From JANOXC01 sp031418215 (lineage in GTDB: Bacteria; Bacteroidota; Bacteroidia; AKYH767-A; OLB10), in the NCBI GenBank assembly GCA_031418215.1, contig JANOXC010000154.1, positions 5,703 through 69,702 of the forward strand: a DNA stretch of 64,000 bases, in the 5' to 3' direction. A model generated the notes under the pieces. It had not been told where the DNA came from. It saw only the letters and a list, made by a program, of their open reading frames with translations, and searched no databases. Made by a program: the position numbers and the translations under genes. Of the stretch, positions 36,006 through 44,379 are shown in pieces; position 1 is the stretch's first letter; each line of letters opens with the position of its first letter.

Positions 36006-37040
36006 ATGAAATGGATTAACTTCAGTTATAAGGGCATGATGCTGGCTTCCATGACGGTAAGCAGGGCTATCAATGCCTACCGGAATCCGGCAAAACTGGA
36101 CTTTGAACGGATTTTATTCATCAGAATGGATGAAATCGGCGATATGATCTATTCCACCCATATTTTTGAGATGGTAAGAAAACAGTTTCCAAAAGCCAAA
36201 ATCACCCTTTTATGCAAATCATACGGCAAAGCTTTGCTGAAATCCGACCGGAATATTGATGAAATCATCACTTCTTGGGCAGATTTAAAAGGGAGTTTTG
36301 ACCTCATCGTCGACTTAAAAAGCGACTGGAAAAGCATTGGATATTCCCTAAAAGCCTGGCCAAAGATCCGACTCGACCGGGGAACGGTACGGGTTATTGA
36401 CGCTGCGAAAGGGGAATACCCTCATGAAGTAATTACCAATTACCAAATCATTGCTCCCATCATCAGTGAAAAAAATAAAAATCTTCAGCCTCATATTGCT
36501 TTAAGTGATGATGATTTAAAAGCTGCAGAGCAATTTATTGCTGACGATGAATTAGGCTCCTTTGCACTGCTTCACATCAATGCAAGAAGAACATTACGAA
36601 AATGGCCTTTGCAGAATTTCTGTCAGCTTGCCAATTACTTACACAACGAGAAAAAACTATCTGTTGTTTTTATTGGCGATGAAAGTGAGGCAGCAGAAAT
36701 TGCAGCAGCGCAAAAACAACTTGCGTTTAAAACGTTTAGCACTGCCGGAAATCTTTCACTGACACAATTGGCAGCATTAATGAAAAAAGCAACTATATAT
36801 ATTGGCAATGAAAGCGGGCCTCTACACATGGCGGCAATTATGCAGGTTCCCTGTCTTGGATTGTATGGACCGGGCCCGCAACATATTTTTTATCCTTATG
36901 GGAAACAAACAGCTGTGATTCATCATGTGCTCGAATGTAATCCGTGTGACCAGATTCATTGTGTTCACATTGATAATCCTTGCATACAAAGAATTACACT
37001 GGAGGAAGTGAAAGGTAAAATAAACGAATTACTCAGCTAA
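36006..37040 (+). CDS. Glycosyltransferase family 9 (heptosyltransferase-like)
   Basis: 344-residue GT-B enzyme. The N-terminal half has FERILFIRMDEIGDMIYSTH, typical of ADP-heptose:LPS heptosyltransferases; the donor-binding half has LHINARRTLRKWP and GNESGPLHMAAIMQVP followed by GLYGPG. It probably adds a sugar to the lipopolysaccharide core at the cytoplasmic face of the inner membrane. No other LPS genes are next to it, so the exact sugar and acceptor are not known. Its end overlaps the 3' end of the convergent lspA by 12 bp. Confidence 0.9.
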   Translation: MKWINFSYKGMMLASMTVSRAINAYRNPAKLDFERILFIRMDEIGDMIYSTHIFEMVRKQFPKAKITLLCKSYGKALLKSDRNIDEIITSWADLKGSFDLIVDLKSDWKSIGYSLKAWPKIRLDRGTVRVIDAAKGEYPHEVITNYQIIAPIISEKNKNLQPHIALSDDDLKAAEQFIADDELGSFALLHINARRTLRKWPLQNFCQLANYLHNEKKLSVVFIGDESEAAEIAAAQKQLAFKTFSTAGNLSLTQLAALMKKATIYIGNESGPLHMAAIMQVPCLGLYGPGPQHIFYPYGKQTAVIHHVLECNPCDQIHCVHIDNPCIQRITLEEVKGKINELLS

Positions 37041-37697
37041 CGTTTCAGGACTTTTTTCAACAGTCGGTGTTTCTGTTTGTATGTCCGATTCTACCTTCAA
37101 CTCCATGGATTTCATAAACCGTTTTTGAAAAATAATCCAAAGTAAAACACCAATAGAAATACTGCTGTCTGCTATATTAAATATGGGACGAAAAAATATA
37201 AAATCTTCGTTGCCCCAAATCGGAAACCAAGATGGAAAATGCCCTTCCAAAATAGGAAAATATAACATATCCACTACCTTACCATGCAGGAATTTTGAAT
37301 ACCCTCCCTCAGTCGAAAAAAGCTGTGCCACCTGGTATTCACTACTGTTAAAAACCATTCCATAAAAAGCACTGTCAATTAAATTTCCCAATGCGCCTGC
37401 AATGATTAGTGAAAGCGTGATTACATAAAGTGAATCATATTTTGTACGCGTCAGTTTATATAAATACCAGATGATGGCAATGACAAAAACAATTCGGAAT
37501 AAACTGAGAAAGAGTTTTCCATATCCTCCACCAAATTCCATCCCAAAAGCCATTCCATAATTTTCAGTGAAATGTATTGTAAACCAATTTCCCAACACTT
37601 TGTATTCTTGTCCTAAATACATGGTGGTCTTTACCCAGAACTTAACACCCTGGTCGATCAACAACACCAAAAAAATAACAAGGAATGATTTTTTCAC
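37029..37697 (-). CDS. lspA: Lipoprotein signal peptidase
   Basis: Inner-membrane aspartyl protease that removes signal peptides from prolipoproteins. The 222-residue protein has four membrane segments and the catalytic aspartate motifs AGALGNLIDSAFYG and FNIADSSISIGVL, with VVDMLYFP between. It is longer than the E. coli enzyme because of a loop of about 30 residues after the first Asp motif and a C-terminal charged tail, both common in Bacteroidota. The start is a GTG. The 292-bp gap upstream carries the 24-bp tandem repeat. Confidence 0.95.
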   Translation of the reverse strand: MKKSFLVIFLVLLIDQGVKFWVKTTMYLGQEYKVLGNWFTIHFTENYGMAFGMEFGGGYGKLFLSLFRIVFVIAIIWYLYKLTRTKYDSLYVITLSLIIAGALGNLIDSAFYGMVFNSSEYQVAQLFSTEGGYSKFLHGKVVDMLYFPILEGHFPSWFPIWGNEDFIFFRPIFNIADSSISIGVLLWIIFQKRFMKSMELKVESDIQTETPTVEKSPETLAE

Positions 37698-37744
37698 GCT
37701 ATCGTTTCTTAATAAGAATTATACTATTCAACCCTTCTCTAAAC

Positions 37745-37897
37745 GAGATATTTTCCCCCTCTCTGAAGGAGATACTTTCCTCCTCTCTGAAGGAGATACT
37801 TTCCCCCTCTCTAAAGGAGATACTTTCCTCCTCTCTGAAGGAGATACTTTCCCCCTCTCTGAAGGAGATACTTTCCCCCTCTCTGAAGGAGAGGGGG
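37745..37897. repeat. Six-copy 24-bp tandem repeat ending in a strong hairpin
   Basis: Units of the form GAGATACTTTCCCCCTCTCTGAAG start at 37745, 37769, 37793, 37817, 37841 and 37865; the fifth unit differs little from the sixth, the first is the most diverged. The last unit runs into CCCCCTCTC-TGAAG-GAGAGGGGG (37875-37897), a perfect 9-bp stem. 24 is a multiple of three, so long open frames appear on both strands, but none has support as a gene. The array lies between the divergent-looking 5' end of lspA and the 3' end of the DksA-like gene. Confidence 0.9.
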
Positions 37898-37989
37898 TAG
37901 GGGGGTGAGGCTAAAACAAAACTGCCATCCCAAATCAAGCGAATAATAATGCTTTTTTCAGAATGGCAGTATGCCATTAATACAGCTGA

Positions 37990-38898
37990 TTAGTCTTTGT
38001 ATTGCTGAAGTTTTGCTTCCATGCTTTGTGTTGTATGCGGAACAGCACGTAATCTTTCTTTCGGAATTAATTTCCCTGTAACACGACAAATGCCATACGT
38101 TTGGTTTTCAATTCTTACCAATGCTGCTTCCAGTTGCTCAATAAATTTTTTCTGACGTGCTGCTAATTGTGCTGCTTCTTCTTTTGCCAGAGTATCAGAT
38201 CCGTCTTCCAACATCTTAAAAGAAGCACCGGTATCATCAGTACCATTTTCATTCGCACTGATTATAGCAGCATTGAGGTTAATCAACTCAATACGGGCAT
38301 CATTCAGTTTATTTACAATTAGAACTTTAAATTCTTTTAACTCGCTATCAGAATAGCGTGTTTTTTCCGTTCCATTACTGTTGCGTTGAACCGGCAGTAC
38401 TGCTGCTTTTACAGGTACCGTCTTATGTGGAGGAACCGGCATAGTAGGTCTGGGGCGCTGAGGCAAGATTAAAGCAGCAGGCTTTTGTTCAACTTTTTTT
38501 GGAGCAACAGGTTTTTGTGCAGGAGCCACCGGTTTGCCTTTTGCAGATTTATCAATCGAGTGTGCAGCCACATTATTCCTGTTAACAGGAGGTTTAGTTG
38601 CTACAGGATTTATAAATGAACTTTTAGGCGCTGCTTTTTTCTCCACAACCTTGCTTGCAACCGGTTTAGTCACTTTTGCAGGAGGAAGTGTTTTCTTCAC
38701 AACTTTTGCCTTTAACGGTTTAACAGCAACAGGCTTTTTTACTGAAGTTTTTTTGGCGGCAGGTTTCTTAGCAGCAACTTTCTGCACTGGCTTCGCTGTT
38801 TTTTTCTTTTCAACCGGTTTACTGCCTTTAGTTTTTACTGACTTAACAGGTTTGGCAACGGCCTTTTTCCCTTTCACTATTTTTTTGCTTGTGGCCAT
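37990..38898 (-). CDS. TraR/DksA-like protein with histone H1-like N-terminal arm
   Basis: 302 residues. Residues 1-175 or so are a Lys/Ala/Pro/Val-rich, disordered, very basic arm (repeats such as AKKPAAKKTSVKKP) like that of histone H1 or AlgP. The C-terminal 120 residues form a DksA/TraR coiled coil and finger (YGICRVTGKLIPKERLRAVP). Of the four zinc-binding Cys of DksA only the first remains, so metal binding is unlikely. DksA-type proteins bind the RNA polymerase secondary channel; the arm suggests nucleic acid binding. It starts 2 bp after ileS and is probably cotranscribed with it. Confidence 0.87.
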   Translation of the reverse strand: MATSKKIVKGKKAVAKPVKSVKTKGSKPVEKKKTAKPVQKVAAKKPAAKKTSVKKPVAVKPLKAKVVKKTLPPAKVTKPVASKVVEKKAAPKSSFINPVATKPPVNRNNVAAHSIDKSAKGKPVAPAQKPVAPKKVEQKPAALILPQRPRPTMPVPPHKTVPVKAAVLPVQRNSNGTEKTRYSDSELKEFKVLIVNKLNDARIELINLNAAIISANENGTDDTGASFKMLEDGSDTLAKEEAAQLAARQKKFIEQLEAALVRIENQTYGICRVTGKLIPKERLRAVPHTTQSMEAKLQQYKD

Positions 38899-38900
38899 AA

Positions 38901-41900
38901 TTATTGTTTTTTAATAAATGTTAATACATGGAGATGCTCGTCTACTTCAACACTATCTCCGTCATTTTCGTTTAAGCCATCTGTAAATTCGATGGTGGTT
39001 GCTAAAATTTCGGTGCGAATATAATCGAAATTGTTTGTTACTGATTTACGAATGTTATCGGGGCCCATTAACTTTACGCTGATCCGGTCAGTAACGGCAA
39101 AACCCTTGTCTTTTCGCAGGTTTTGGATTCGGTTAACAAGTTCACGTGCAAGGCCTTTCTCCTTCAGCTCCTCCGTAATATGGGTATCAAGCGCTACCGT
39201 AAGCTTACCCATCGTGGCCACCTGCCACCCCGGAATATCTTCTGATAAGATCTCTACATCTTCCAAAAGAAGGTCAAATATTGTATTACCCAAATGTAAG
39301 GAGAGTTTGCCATCTGACTCCAACTGGCTAATTTGTTTTTGATCAATTTCACCTATGGCAGCAGAGAGCAACTTCATCATTCCGCCTACCTTTTTCCCTA
39401 ACGTTTTAAAGTTAGGCTTGATTTTTTTGGTCAATAATCCCGAAGTATCATGAATATATTCAATGGCTTCCACATTCACTTCGGCCAAAATCAAATTTTT
39501 AATACGCTCTACTTTTTCTTTGAAATGTGGTCCGTCAACAGGTAACAATATTTTATTCAGCGGCTGACGAACTTTAATATTTACTTTCTTGCGCAAAGAC
39601 AATACCAAGGATGAAATATCCTGAGCAAGTTGCATTCTTTCCTGCAGATTGTTGTCTATATATAATTGATTAGCCACAGGAAATTCAGACAAATGAACTG
39701 ATATGTTTGGATCCTTTTTCGTTACGTGATTTAAATCATTAAACAAATGATCAGCATAAAACGGTGCAATGGGCGCCATCAGTTTGGCCACAGTTTCGAG
39801 ACATTGATACAACGTTTGGTAAGCAGCAATTTTATCTTTTGCAGCTTTTTCATCATCACCGGCTTGCTTCCAAAATCTCCTTCTGCATAAGCGAACATAC
39901 CAATTACTCAAATGCTCGCATACGAAATCAGTGATGATACGTGCAGCCCTTGTAGGCTCGTAATCGGCATAACTTTCATCAGTCTCTTTAATAAGCGTAT
40001 TAAGTTGTGAGATAACCCAACGATCAATCTCCGGCCTTTCTGCCAATGGTATCTCAGCTTCCTTATAGTTAAAGCCGTCGATGTTGGCATACAATGCAAA
40101 GAATGAATAAGTGTTGTACAGTGTTCCGAAAAATTTGCGCTGCACTTCTGTAATACCATCTAAATTAAACTTCAGGTTATCCCATGGTTGTGCATTACTA
40201 ATCATGTACCAACGTGTGGCATCAGGACCGAATTGATCAAGCGTAGTAAATGGATCGACAGCATTTCCAAGACGTTTCGACATCTTGTTGCCATTCTTAT
40301 CCAACACTAATCCATTCGAAACAACATTTTTAAATGCAACAGAATCAAACAACATTACTGCAATGGCATGCAGTGTGAAAAACCATCCGCGTGTCTGATC
40401 AACTCCTTCTGCAATAAAATCTGCAGGATATGATTCATTAAATATTTCTTTGTTCTCGAAAGGAAAATGCCATTGTGCATAAGGCATGGCACCACTGTCG
40501 AACCACACATCAATCAAATCAGTTTCACGTATCATCTTCCTTCCTGAATCAGACACAAGAATAATATCATCAACATAAGGGCGATGCAAATCAAAATCCG
40601 GTTTGGAAGCATCAACATGTTCCAAATGCGATGGATCCATCAGGCCGGCAGCTATTGATTTTTCAATTTCCTTTTTCAATTCTTCAATCGAACCAATACA
40701 TTTCTCTTCCGTAAAGTCTTCCGTTCTCCATATGGGCAATGGAATGCCCCAGTAACGTGAACGGGATAAATTCCAGTCAACAAGATTTTCCAGCCAATTA
40801 CCAAATCGCCCTGTTCCGGTACTCTCCGGTTTCCAGTTGATGGTTTTATTCAATGCAATCATGCGCTCGCGCGAGGCAGTTGTTTTGATGAACCAGGAAT
40901 CGAGCGGATAATATAATATTGGTTTATCAGTTCGCCAGCAATGCGGATAGCTGTGTTCATATCGCTCAACTTTGAAGGCTTTGTTTTCAGTTTTAAGTTT
41001 GATGGAAATACGTTCATCAACTGATAAATATTTTTCTCTTCCCTGCTTTTTTGCTTCTTCCTCTTTTTCAGAAGCATTTAAATATTCTTCTTTTACATAT
41101 TCTCCTGCAAAATCCGTAACTTCTTTTACAAAACGACCTCGCTTATCTACCAATGGCATTGGCTTGCCGTTTTCATCTGCCACCATGATGGAAGAAATTC
41201 CATTTTGACGACATATGCGAAAGTCATCGGCACCAAAAACAGAAGCGGTATGTACGACTCCTGTTCCGTCTTCCGTCGTTACAAAATCACCAAGAATAAC
41301 TTCAAATGCCTTTCCCTCCGGTTGAACATAAGGCATAAGTTGATCATATTGTATGCCTTCCAATTGCTTTCCGTTGTAAGAAGCAATTATTTTAAAAGGA
41401 ATGTTCTTTCCTCCGGCCGTGTATTCTTCCATTCTTAACTCTCCATTCTTTTCAGGAAAATATTTTCCCAATAAATCTTTTGCAAGAATTAACACAACAG
41501 GCTGAAAAGTATAAGGGTTGAATGTGCGTACAGCAACATAATTAATTTTATCTCCAACTGCCAATGCACAATTTGCCGGCAGTGTCCATGGTGTGGTAGT
41601 CCAGGCTATAAAATATATTGGTGCATCAACTTCCTTTATATATAAGAACTCCGATCGTTCATTACGCTTAACTTCAAACTGCGCAATGGCACTGGTGTCT
41701 TTAATAAGCTTGTAACAGCCGGGTTGATTTAACTCATGGGAGCTCAATCCTGTTCCGGCAGCCGGGCTGTAGGGTTGTATGGAATATCCTTTATATAATA
41801 ATTCTTTTTTATATAACTCCTTTAAAAGGTACCAACATGTCTCAATATAATTATTTTCAAAGGTGATGTAAGGATTATCGAGATCAACCCAATAACCGAT

Positions 41901-42314
41901 CTTACGCGTGAGATCATCCCAAACATTTTTATACTTCATCACCTCCTTGCGGCAAGCTTTGTTATAATCTTCAATGGAAATCGACTTGCCAATGTCTTCT
42001 TTTGTGATGCCCAGTGTTTTTTCTACAGATATTTCAATAGGCAAACCATGTGTATCCCATCCGCCTTTTCGTTTTACCTGGAACCCTTTCTGTGTTTTAT
42101 AACGACAAAAAATATCCTTGATAGAGCGCGCCATCACATGATGAATACCTGGTAATCCATTAGCAGAAGGAGGACCTTCATAAAAGGTAAAAGAGGGCTT
42201 TCCCTCGCGAGAGGTCACGCTTTGCTCAAAAATCCGGTTTTCATCCCAGTTTTTTAAGACCCGGGCCGCCAGCTCAGGCAGATTTAATTGTTTGTACTCA
42301 GTATACTTAGACAT
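38901..42314 (-). CDS. ileS: Isoleucyl-tRNA synthetase
   Basis: Class Ia aminoacyl-tRNA synthetase of 1137 residues that charges tRNA-Ile. The HIGH motif appears as PGIHHVMAR, the KMSKS motif as GNKMSKRLGN, and the editing domain (about residues 200-400) is present with TTEDGTGVVHTAS. The long C-terminal domain without a zinc-knuckle fits the IleS2-like group. The ATG at 42314 is preferred to one 21 bp upstream, because the -7 box at 42333-42340 would overlap the longer start. Confidence 0.97.
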   Translation of the reverse strand: MSKYTEYKQLNLPELAARVLKNWDENRIFEQSVTSREGKPSFTFYEGPPSANGLPGIHHVMARSIKDIFCRYKTQKGFQVKRKGGWDTHGLPIEISVEKTLGITKEDIGKSISIEDYNKACRKEVMKYKNVWDDLTRKIGYWVDLDNPYITFENNYIETCWYLLKELYKKELLYKGYSIQPYSPAAGTGLSSHELNQPGCYKLIKDTSAIAQFEVKRNERSEFLYIKEVDAPIYFIAWTTTPWTLPANCALAVGDKINYVAVRTFNPYTFQPVVLILAKDLLGKYFPEKNGELRMEEYTAGGKNIPFKIIASYNGKQLEGIQYDQLMPYVQPEGKAFEVILGDFVTTEDGTGVVHTASVFGADDFRICRQNGISSIMVADENGKPMPLVDKRGRFVKEVTDFAGEYVKEEYLNASEKEEEAKKQGREKYLSVDERISIKLKTENKAFKVERYEHSYPHCWRTDKPILYYPLDSWFIKTTASRERMIALNKTINWKPESTGTGRFGNWLENLVDWNLSRSRYWGIPLPIWRTEDFTEEKCIGSIEELKKEIEKSIAAGLMDPSHLEHVDASKPDFDLHRPYVDDIILVSDSGRKMIRETDLIDVWFDSGAMPYAQWHFPFENKEIFNESYPADFIAEGVDQTRGWFFTLHAIAVMLFDSVAFKNVVSNGLVLDKNGNKMSKRLGNAVDPFTTLDQFGPDATRWYMISNAQPWDNLKFNLDGITEVQRKFFGTLYNTYSFFALYANIDGFNYKEAEIPLAERPEIDRWVISQLNTLIKETDESYADYEPTRAARIITDFVCEHLSNWYVRLCRRRFWKQAGDDEKAAKDKIAAYQTLYQCLETVAKLMAPIAPFYADHLFNDLNHVTKKDPNISVHLSEFPVANQLYIDNNLQERMQLAQDISSLVLSLRKKVNIKVRQPLNKILLPVDGPHFKEKVERIKNLILAEVNVEAIEYIHDTSGLLTKKIKPNFKTLGKKVGGMMKLLSAAIGEIDQKQISQLESDGKLSLHLGNTIFDLLLEDVEILSEDIPGWQVATMGKLTVALDTHITEELKEKGLARELVNRIQNLRKDKGFAVTDRISVKLMGPDNIRKSVTNNFDYIRTEILATTIEFTDGLNENDGDSVEVDEHLHVLTFIKKQ

Positions 42315-42332
42315 AAATTTTTTAAGAGGGGG

Positions 42333-42365
42333 CAAAGGTAAAAAAATAAGAACCTTGATTTACAA
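42333..42365 (-). promoter_or_regulatory. Promoter of ileS and the DksA-like gene
   Basis: Minus strand: TTG (42363-42365), 22-base spacer, TACCTTTG (42333-42340), giving a leader of about 15 bases before the ileS ATG at 42314. The rest of the 286-bp gap (to 42600) is AT-rich with no other clear signal. Confidence 0.55.
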
Positions 42366-42600
42366 GAGTTGACCGTTTCCCCAGTTACTTTCCTTATTAC
42401 AATATCCTGTAATATTTAGGGTTATATCTATGCTTTAAGGCCATTTTTTTTACCTGTTTAGCGAGTAGATGCCTTAATTCACTACATAATGCCCAAATTC
42501 AACACTTACCAAGAAAATTTATCCTTGTAATATTATGTAGCATTTTGTCAAAAAAATAAATGCAGGGGCCTTAAATTTAAATACTCGTATAAAGCCAATA

Positions 42601-43056
42601 ATGCGCGCATTAATCATTACCGTACTCGCCCTTGTAATCAGCTTATCAGCTACGGCACAAAAATCCGGGGCCGATAAAATAGTTGGCCTGTGGATCAGTA
42701 AGGAGAAAGATTTAATAGTTAAATGTTACAAGGAGGATGATAAGTACTATGGAATAATAGTCTGGTATAAAAAACGCAGTGCCGGAGTTACTGCTGCCGC
42801 GAATAATGAATATAATGGAATGCCTGAGGAACAATGGATGAATTCCTTTGTAATGAAAGATTTTGTTTTTGACAATGATGAATGGAATGATGGTAATATA
42901 TATGATATAAAGAAAGGTAAAAAATATACCGCCTATATAAAATTAAATAGGGACAACGAACTGCATGTTACCGGTTACGTTTGTTTTCGTTTCCTATGCC
43001 AAACAATGGATTTTAAAAGGTATACCGACAATAAACTTCCTGCCTTTGTGTATTAA
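42601..43056 (+). CDS. DUF2147 secreted protein
   Basis: 151 residues with a signal peptide ending SATA and Gln at mature position 1. The mature part (KIVGLWISKEKDLIVKCYK, then YGIIVWYKK, and GKKYTAYIKLN) is the DUF2147 beta-barrel, a periplasmic or secreted lipocalin-like family of unknown function that is common in Bacteroidota. It is a single gene between ileS and the Lrp regulator, which is convergent with it. Confidence 0.88.
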   Translation: MRALIITVLALVISLSATAQKSGADKIVGLWISKEKDLIVKCYKEDDKYYGIIVWYKKRSAGVTAAANNEYNGMPEEQWMNSFVMKDFVFDNDEWNDGNIYDIKKGKKYTAYIKLNRDNELHVTGYVCFRFLCQTMDFKRYTDNKLPAFVY

Positions 43057-43142
43057 CAAAATATATTACTATTAAGATTTTACAGCAAAGAAAAAATATT
43101 TAAATGCTGTTAATCAAAAAAACTTGAGATCCCTTTTACTTA

Positions 43143-43622
43143 CTATTTTTTTTCAATCAACTTAATCGGTCGCGTAAAATTTTCCTCCAATGAAATAAAT
43201 GTTTCCGTTCGTTGTATCCCTTTTATCTTTTGTAATTTATCGTGAAGCACTTCTTTCAAATGTGCTGTATCCTTGCAAACAATTTTTGCGAACATACTGT
43301 ATATACCCGTTGTGTAATGCAAGTTAACAATTTCAGGAATCTGTTCAAAGGCTTTTGCAACATCATCATACAGTGAACTCTTTTCCAGATACACCCCAAT
43401 AAAAGCCGTTACATCATAACCCAACTTTGTGTAATCCACTTCCATCCTGGGCTTCTTGACAATACCCATTTGTTCAAGCTTTTTCATGCGAACATGAACT
43501 GTTCCTCCACTTACAAAGATTTTTTTTGCCAATTCCGTATAAGGAATGAAGGCATCTTCAATTAATGCCGCTAATATCTTCAGGTCTGTTTTATCAATTT
43601 CTAAATTTTCAGGCTCTTTCAT
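43143..43622 (-). CDS. Lrp/AsnC-family transcriptional regulator
   Basis: 159 residues: N-terminal winged HTH (LKILAALIEDAFIPYTELAK, SGGTVHVRMKKLEQMG) and C-terminal RAM ligand-binding domain (VTAFIGVYLEKSS, YSMFAKIVCKD). Family members sense amino acids and act as dimers or octamers. I use the ATG at 43622 rather than an upstream TTG. TACATTTG on the minus strand at 43648-43655 is a plausible -7 box, and the AT-rich palindromic stretch there could be an autoregulatory site. The targets are unknown; the tRNA-like gene promoter is less than 80 bp away in the shared spacer. Confidence 0.92.
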   Translation of the reverse strand: MKEPENLEIDKTDLKILAALIEDAFIPYTELAKKIFVSGGTVHVRMKKLEQMGIVKKPRMEVDYTKLGYDVTAFIGVYLEKSSLYDDVAKAFEQIPEIVNLHYTTGIYSMFAKIVCKDTAHLKEVLHDKLQKIKGIQRTETFISLEENFTRPIKLIEKK

Positions 43623-43701
43623 GATCAAATGTTGATATAATACTAATCAAATGTACAATATTTTATCAAAATCATAATATTTATCTTAATTAATTAAAAT
43701 A

Positions 43702-43733
43702 TTTGCATTGCGCTATAGAACGCAGTATGTTTG
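43702..43733 (+). promoter_or_regulatory. Consensus promoter of the tRNA-like RNA
   Basis: TTTG (43702-43705), 20-base spacer, TATGTTTG (43726-43733): a full match to the Bacteroidota primary promoter. Transcription would begin near 43739, about 16 bases before the folded RNA. Confidence 0.78.
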
Positions 43734-43754
43734 CATCAGTTCTTCTAACATAAT

Positions 43755-43922
43755 GTAGGGTGTTGAAACTGGCAGCCAAACCCTCCTGTCCCGGGGGTGA
43801 GGATCACGGGATAAACGTAGTATAGAGCCGTCCAGGGTTAAACCGAGGACGACCAGGGTCGACCACTGAACTTTGTGCTATAGCTAACCGCCTCTTGGAG
43901 GTTCGAATCCTTCTCCTACAGC
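43755..43922 (+). ncRNA. tRNA-like RNA with an outsized variable region
   Basis: The two ends and the arms form a cloverleaf. Acceptor: TGTAGGG (43755-43761) with TCCTACA (43915-43921) and G as discriminator. D-arm: 3-bp stem TTG/CAA with GG in the loop. Anticodon arm: CCCTC (43782-43786), loop CTGTCCC, GGGGG (43794-43798), so the anticodon-like triplet is GTC (43789-43791). T-arm: GGAGG-TTCGAAT-CCTTC (43898-43914), with a canonical T-loop. Between anticodon and T-arm are 99 bases (43799-43897) instead of 4-20; this part folds into a stem TATAG/CTATA (43822-43826 with 43879-43883) enclosing a hairpin CGTCC/GGACG (43830-43852). No CCA is encoded. A promoter and a terminator flank it. It may be a degenerate class II tRNA or a tRNA-like regulatory RNA. 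Confidence 0.7.
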
Positions 43923-43977
43923 TGAAACATCAATCCGTTTTGCTTAAAATGGGTTTTAAGATGTACTTTATCGTTTA

Positions 43978-44024
43978 CTCCCTTCTGTTTGAAGCTATGC
44001 TTTGCAGGAGGGAGTTTTATTTTA
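43978..44024 (+). terminator. Rho-independent terminator of the tRNA-like RNA
   Basis: Stem ACTCCCTTCTG (43978-43988) with CAGGAGGGAGT (44006-44016), one G-T pair, then TTTATTTTA. It lies 56 bases after the end of the cloverleaf. Confidence 0.85.
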
Positions 44025-44196
44025 GTAGTATCAAGTATATAGTATCAAGACACAAGACAAAAAACAAAAACAGCTTACTTAGTCGAGCCTCAAAAAGCCA
44101 AAAAACCGAGGACTATCAACAATTTAGTTGAGAAAGGGTTGATAATTTTCTGCAAGAAAAGACAAGAATGATTAAAAAATCTTGCAGATTTGAGTC

Positions 44197-44379
44197 ATGC
44201 TTACACGAGAGAAATCAAAATCGCAATTAGGCTTTTATAGCACCTTTGAGGAGCAATTGGATCATGGTCATCCGTTGTACATTTTAGCAAGTCAAATTCA
44301 TTGGCAAGAATTTGAAAATGCGTTTGCTAAACATTATAGCCAAACAATGGGCGCTCCCTCAAAGCCGATCCATCATTAA
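44197..44379 (+). pseudogene. IS5-like transposase, N-terminal fragment
   Basis: The 60-residue frame (SQLGFYSTFEEQLDHGHPLY, then APSKPIHH and a stop) matches the start of IS5-family DUF772-type transposases. In intact proteins the sequence goes on after the KPI motif; here it breaks off at about 44366, where unrelated DNA begins. The catalytic DDE part is missing, so it is dead. The 170 bases before it (44025-44196) have an inverted TATCAAC...GTTGATA pair and probably include the left end of the element, but no exact terminal repeat can be set without the right end. Confidence 0.8.

Noticed and set aside
37699..37977. Open frame with repeated SFREGESI units
   Set aside because: Produced by a tandem repeat whose unit length is a multiple of three; the opposite strand is also open, and there is no promoter or family.
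38534..38914. Hydrophobic open frame opposite the DksA-like gene
   Set aside because: Antisense of Lys/Ala/Pro-rich codons gives Phe/Gly/Leu-rich pseudo-membrane protein; not a gene.
43799..43897. Group I or other self-splicing intron inside the tRNA-like gene
   Set aside because: 99 bases are too few for a group I or II intron, no P7/domain V-like motif is seen, and the insert lies in the variable region instead of the anticodon loop.
43895..44131. 78-codon frame overlapping the 3' end of the tRNA-like RNA and its terminator
   Set aside because: It covers the T-arm and the terminator, has no family pattern, and its composition is not protein-like.
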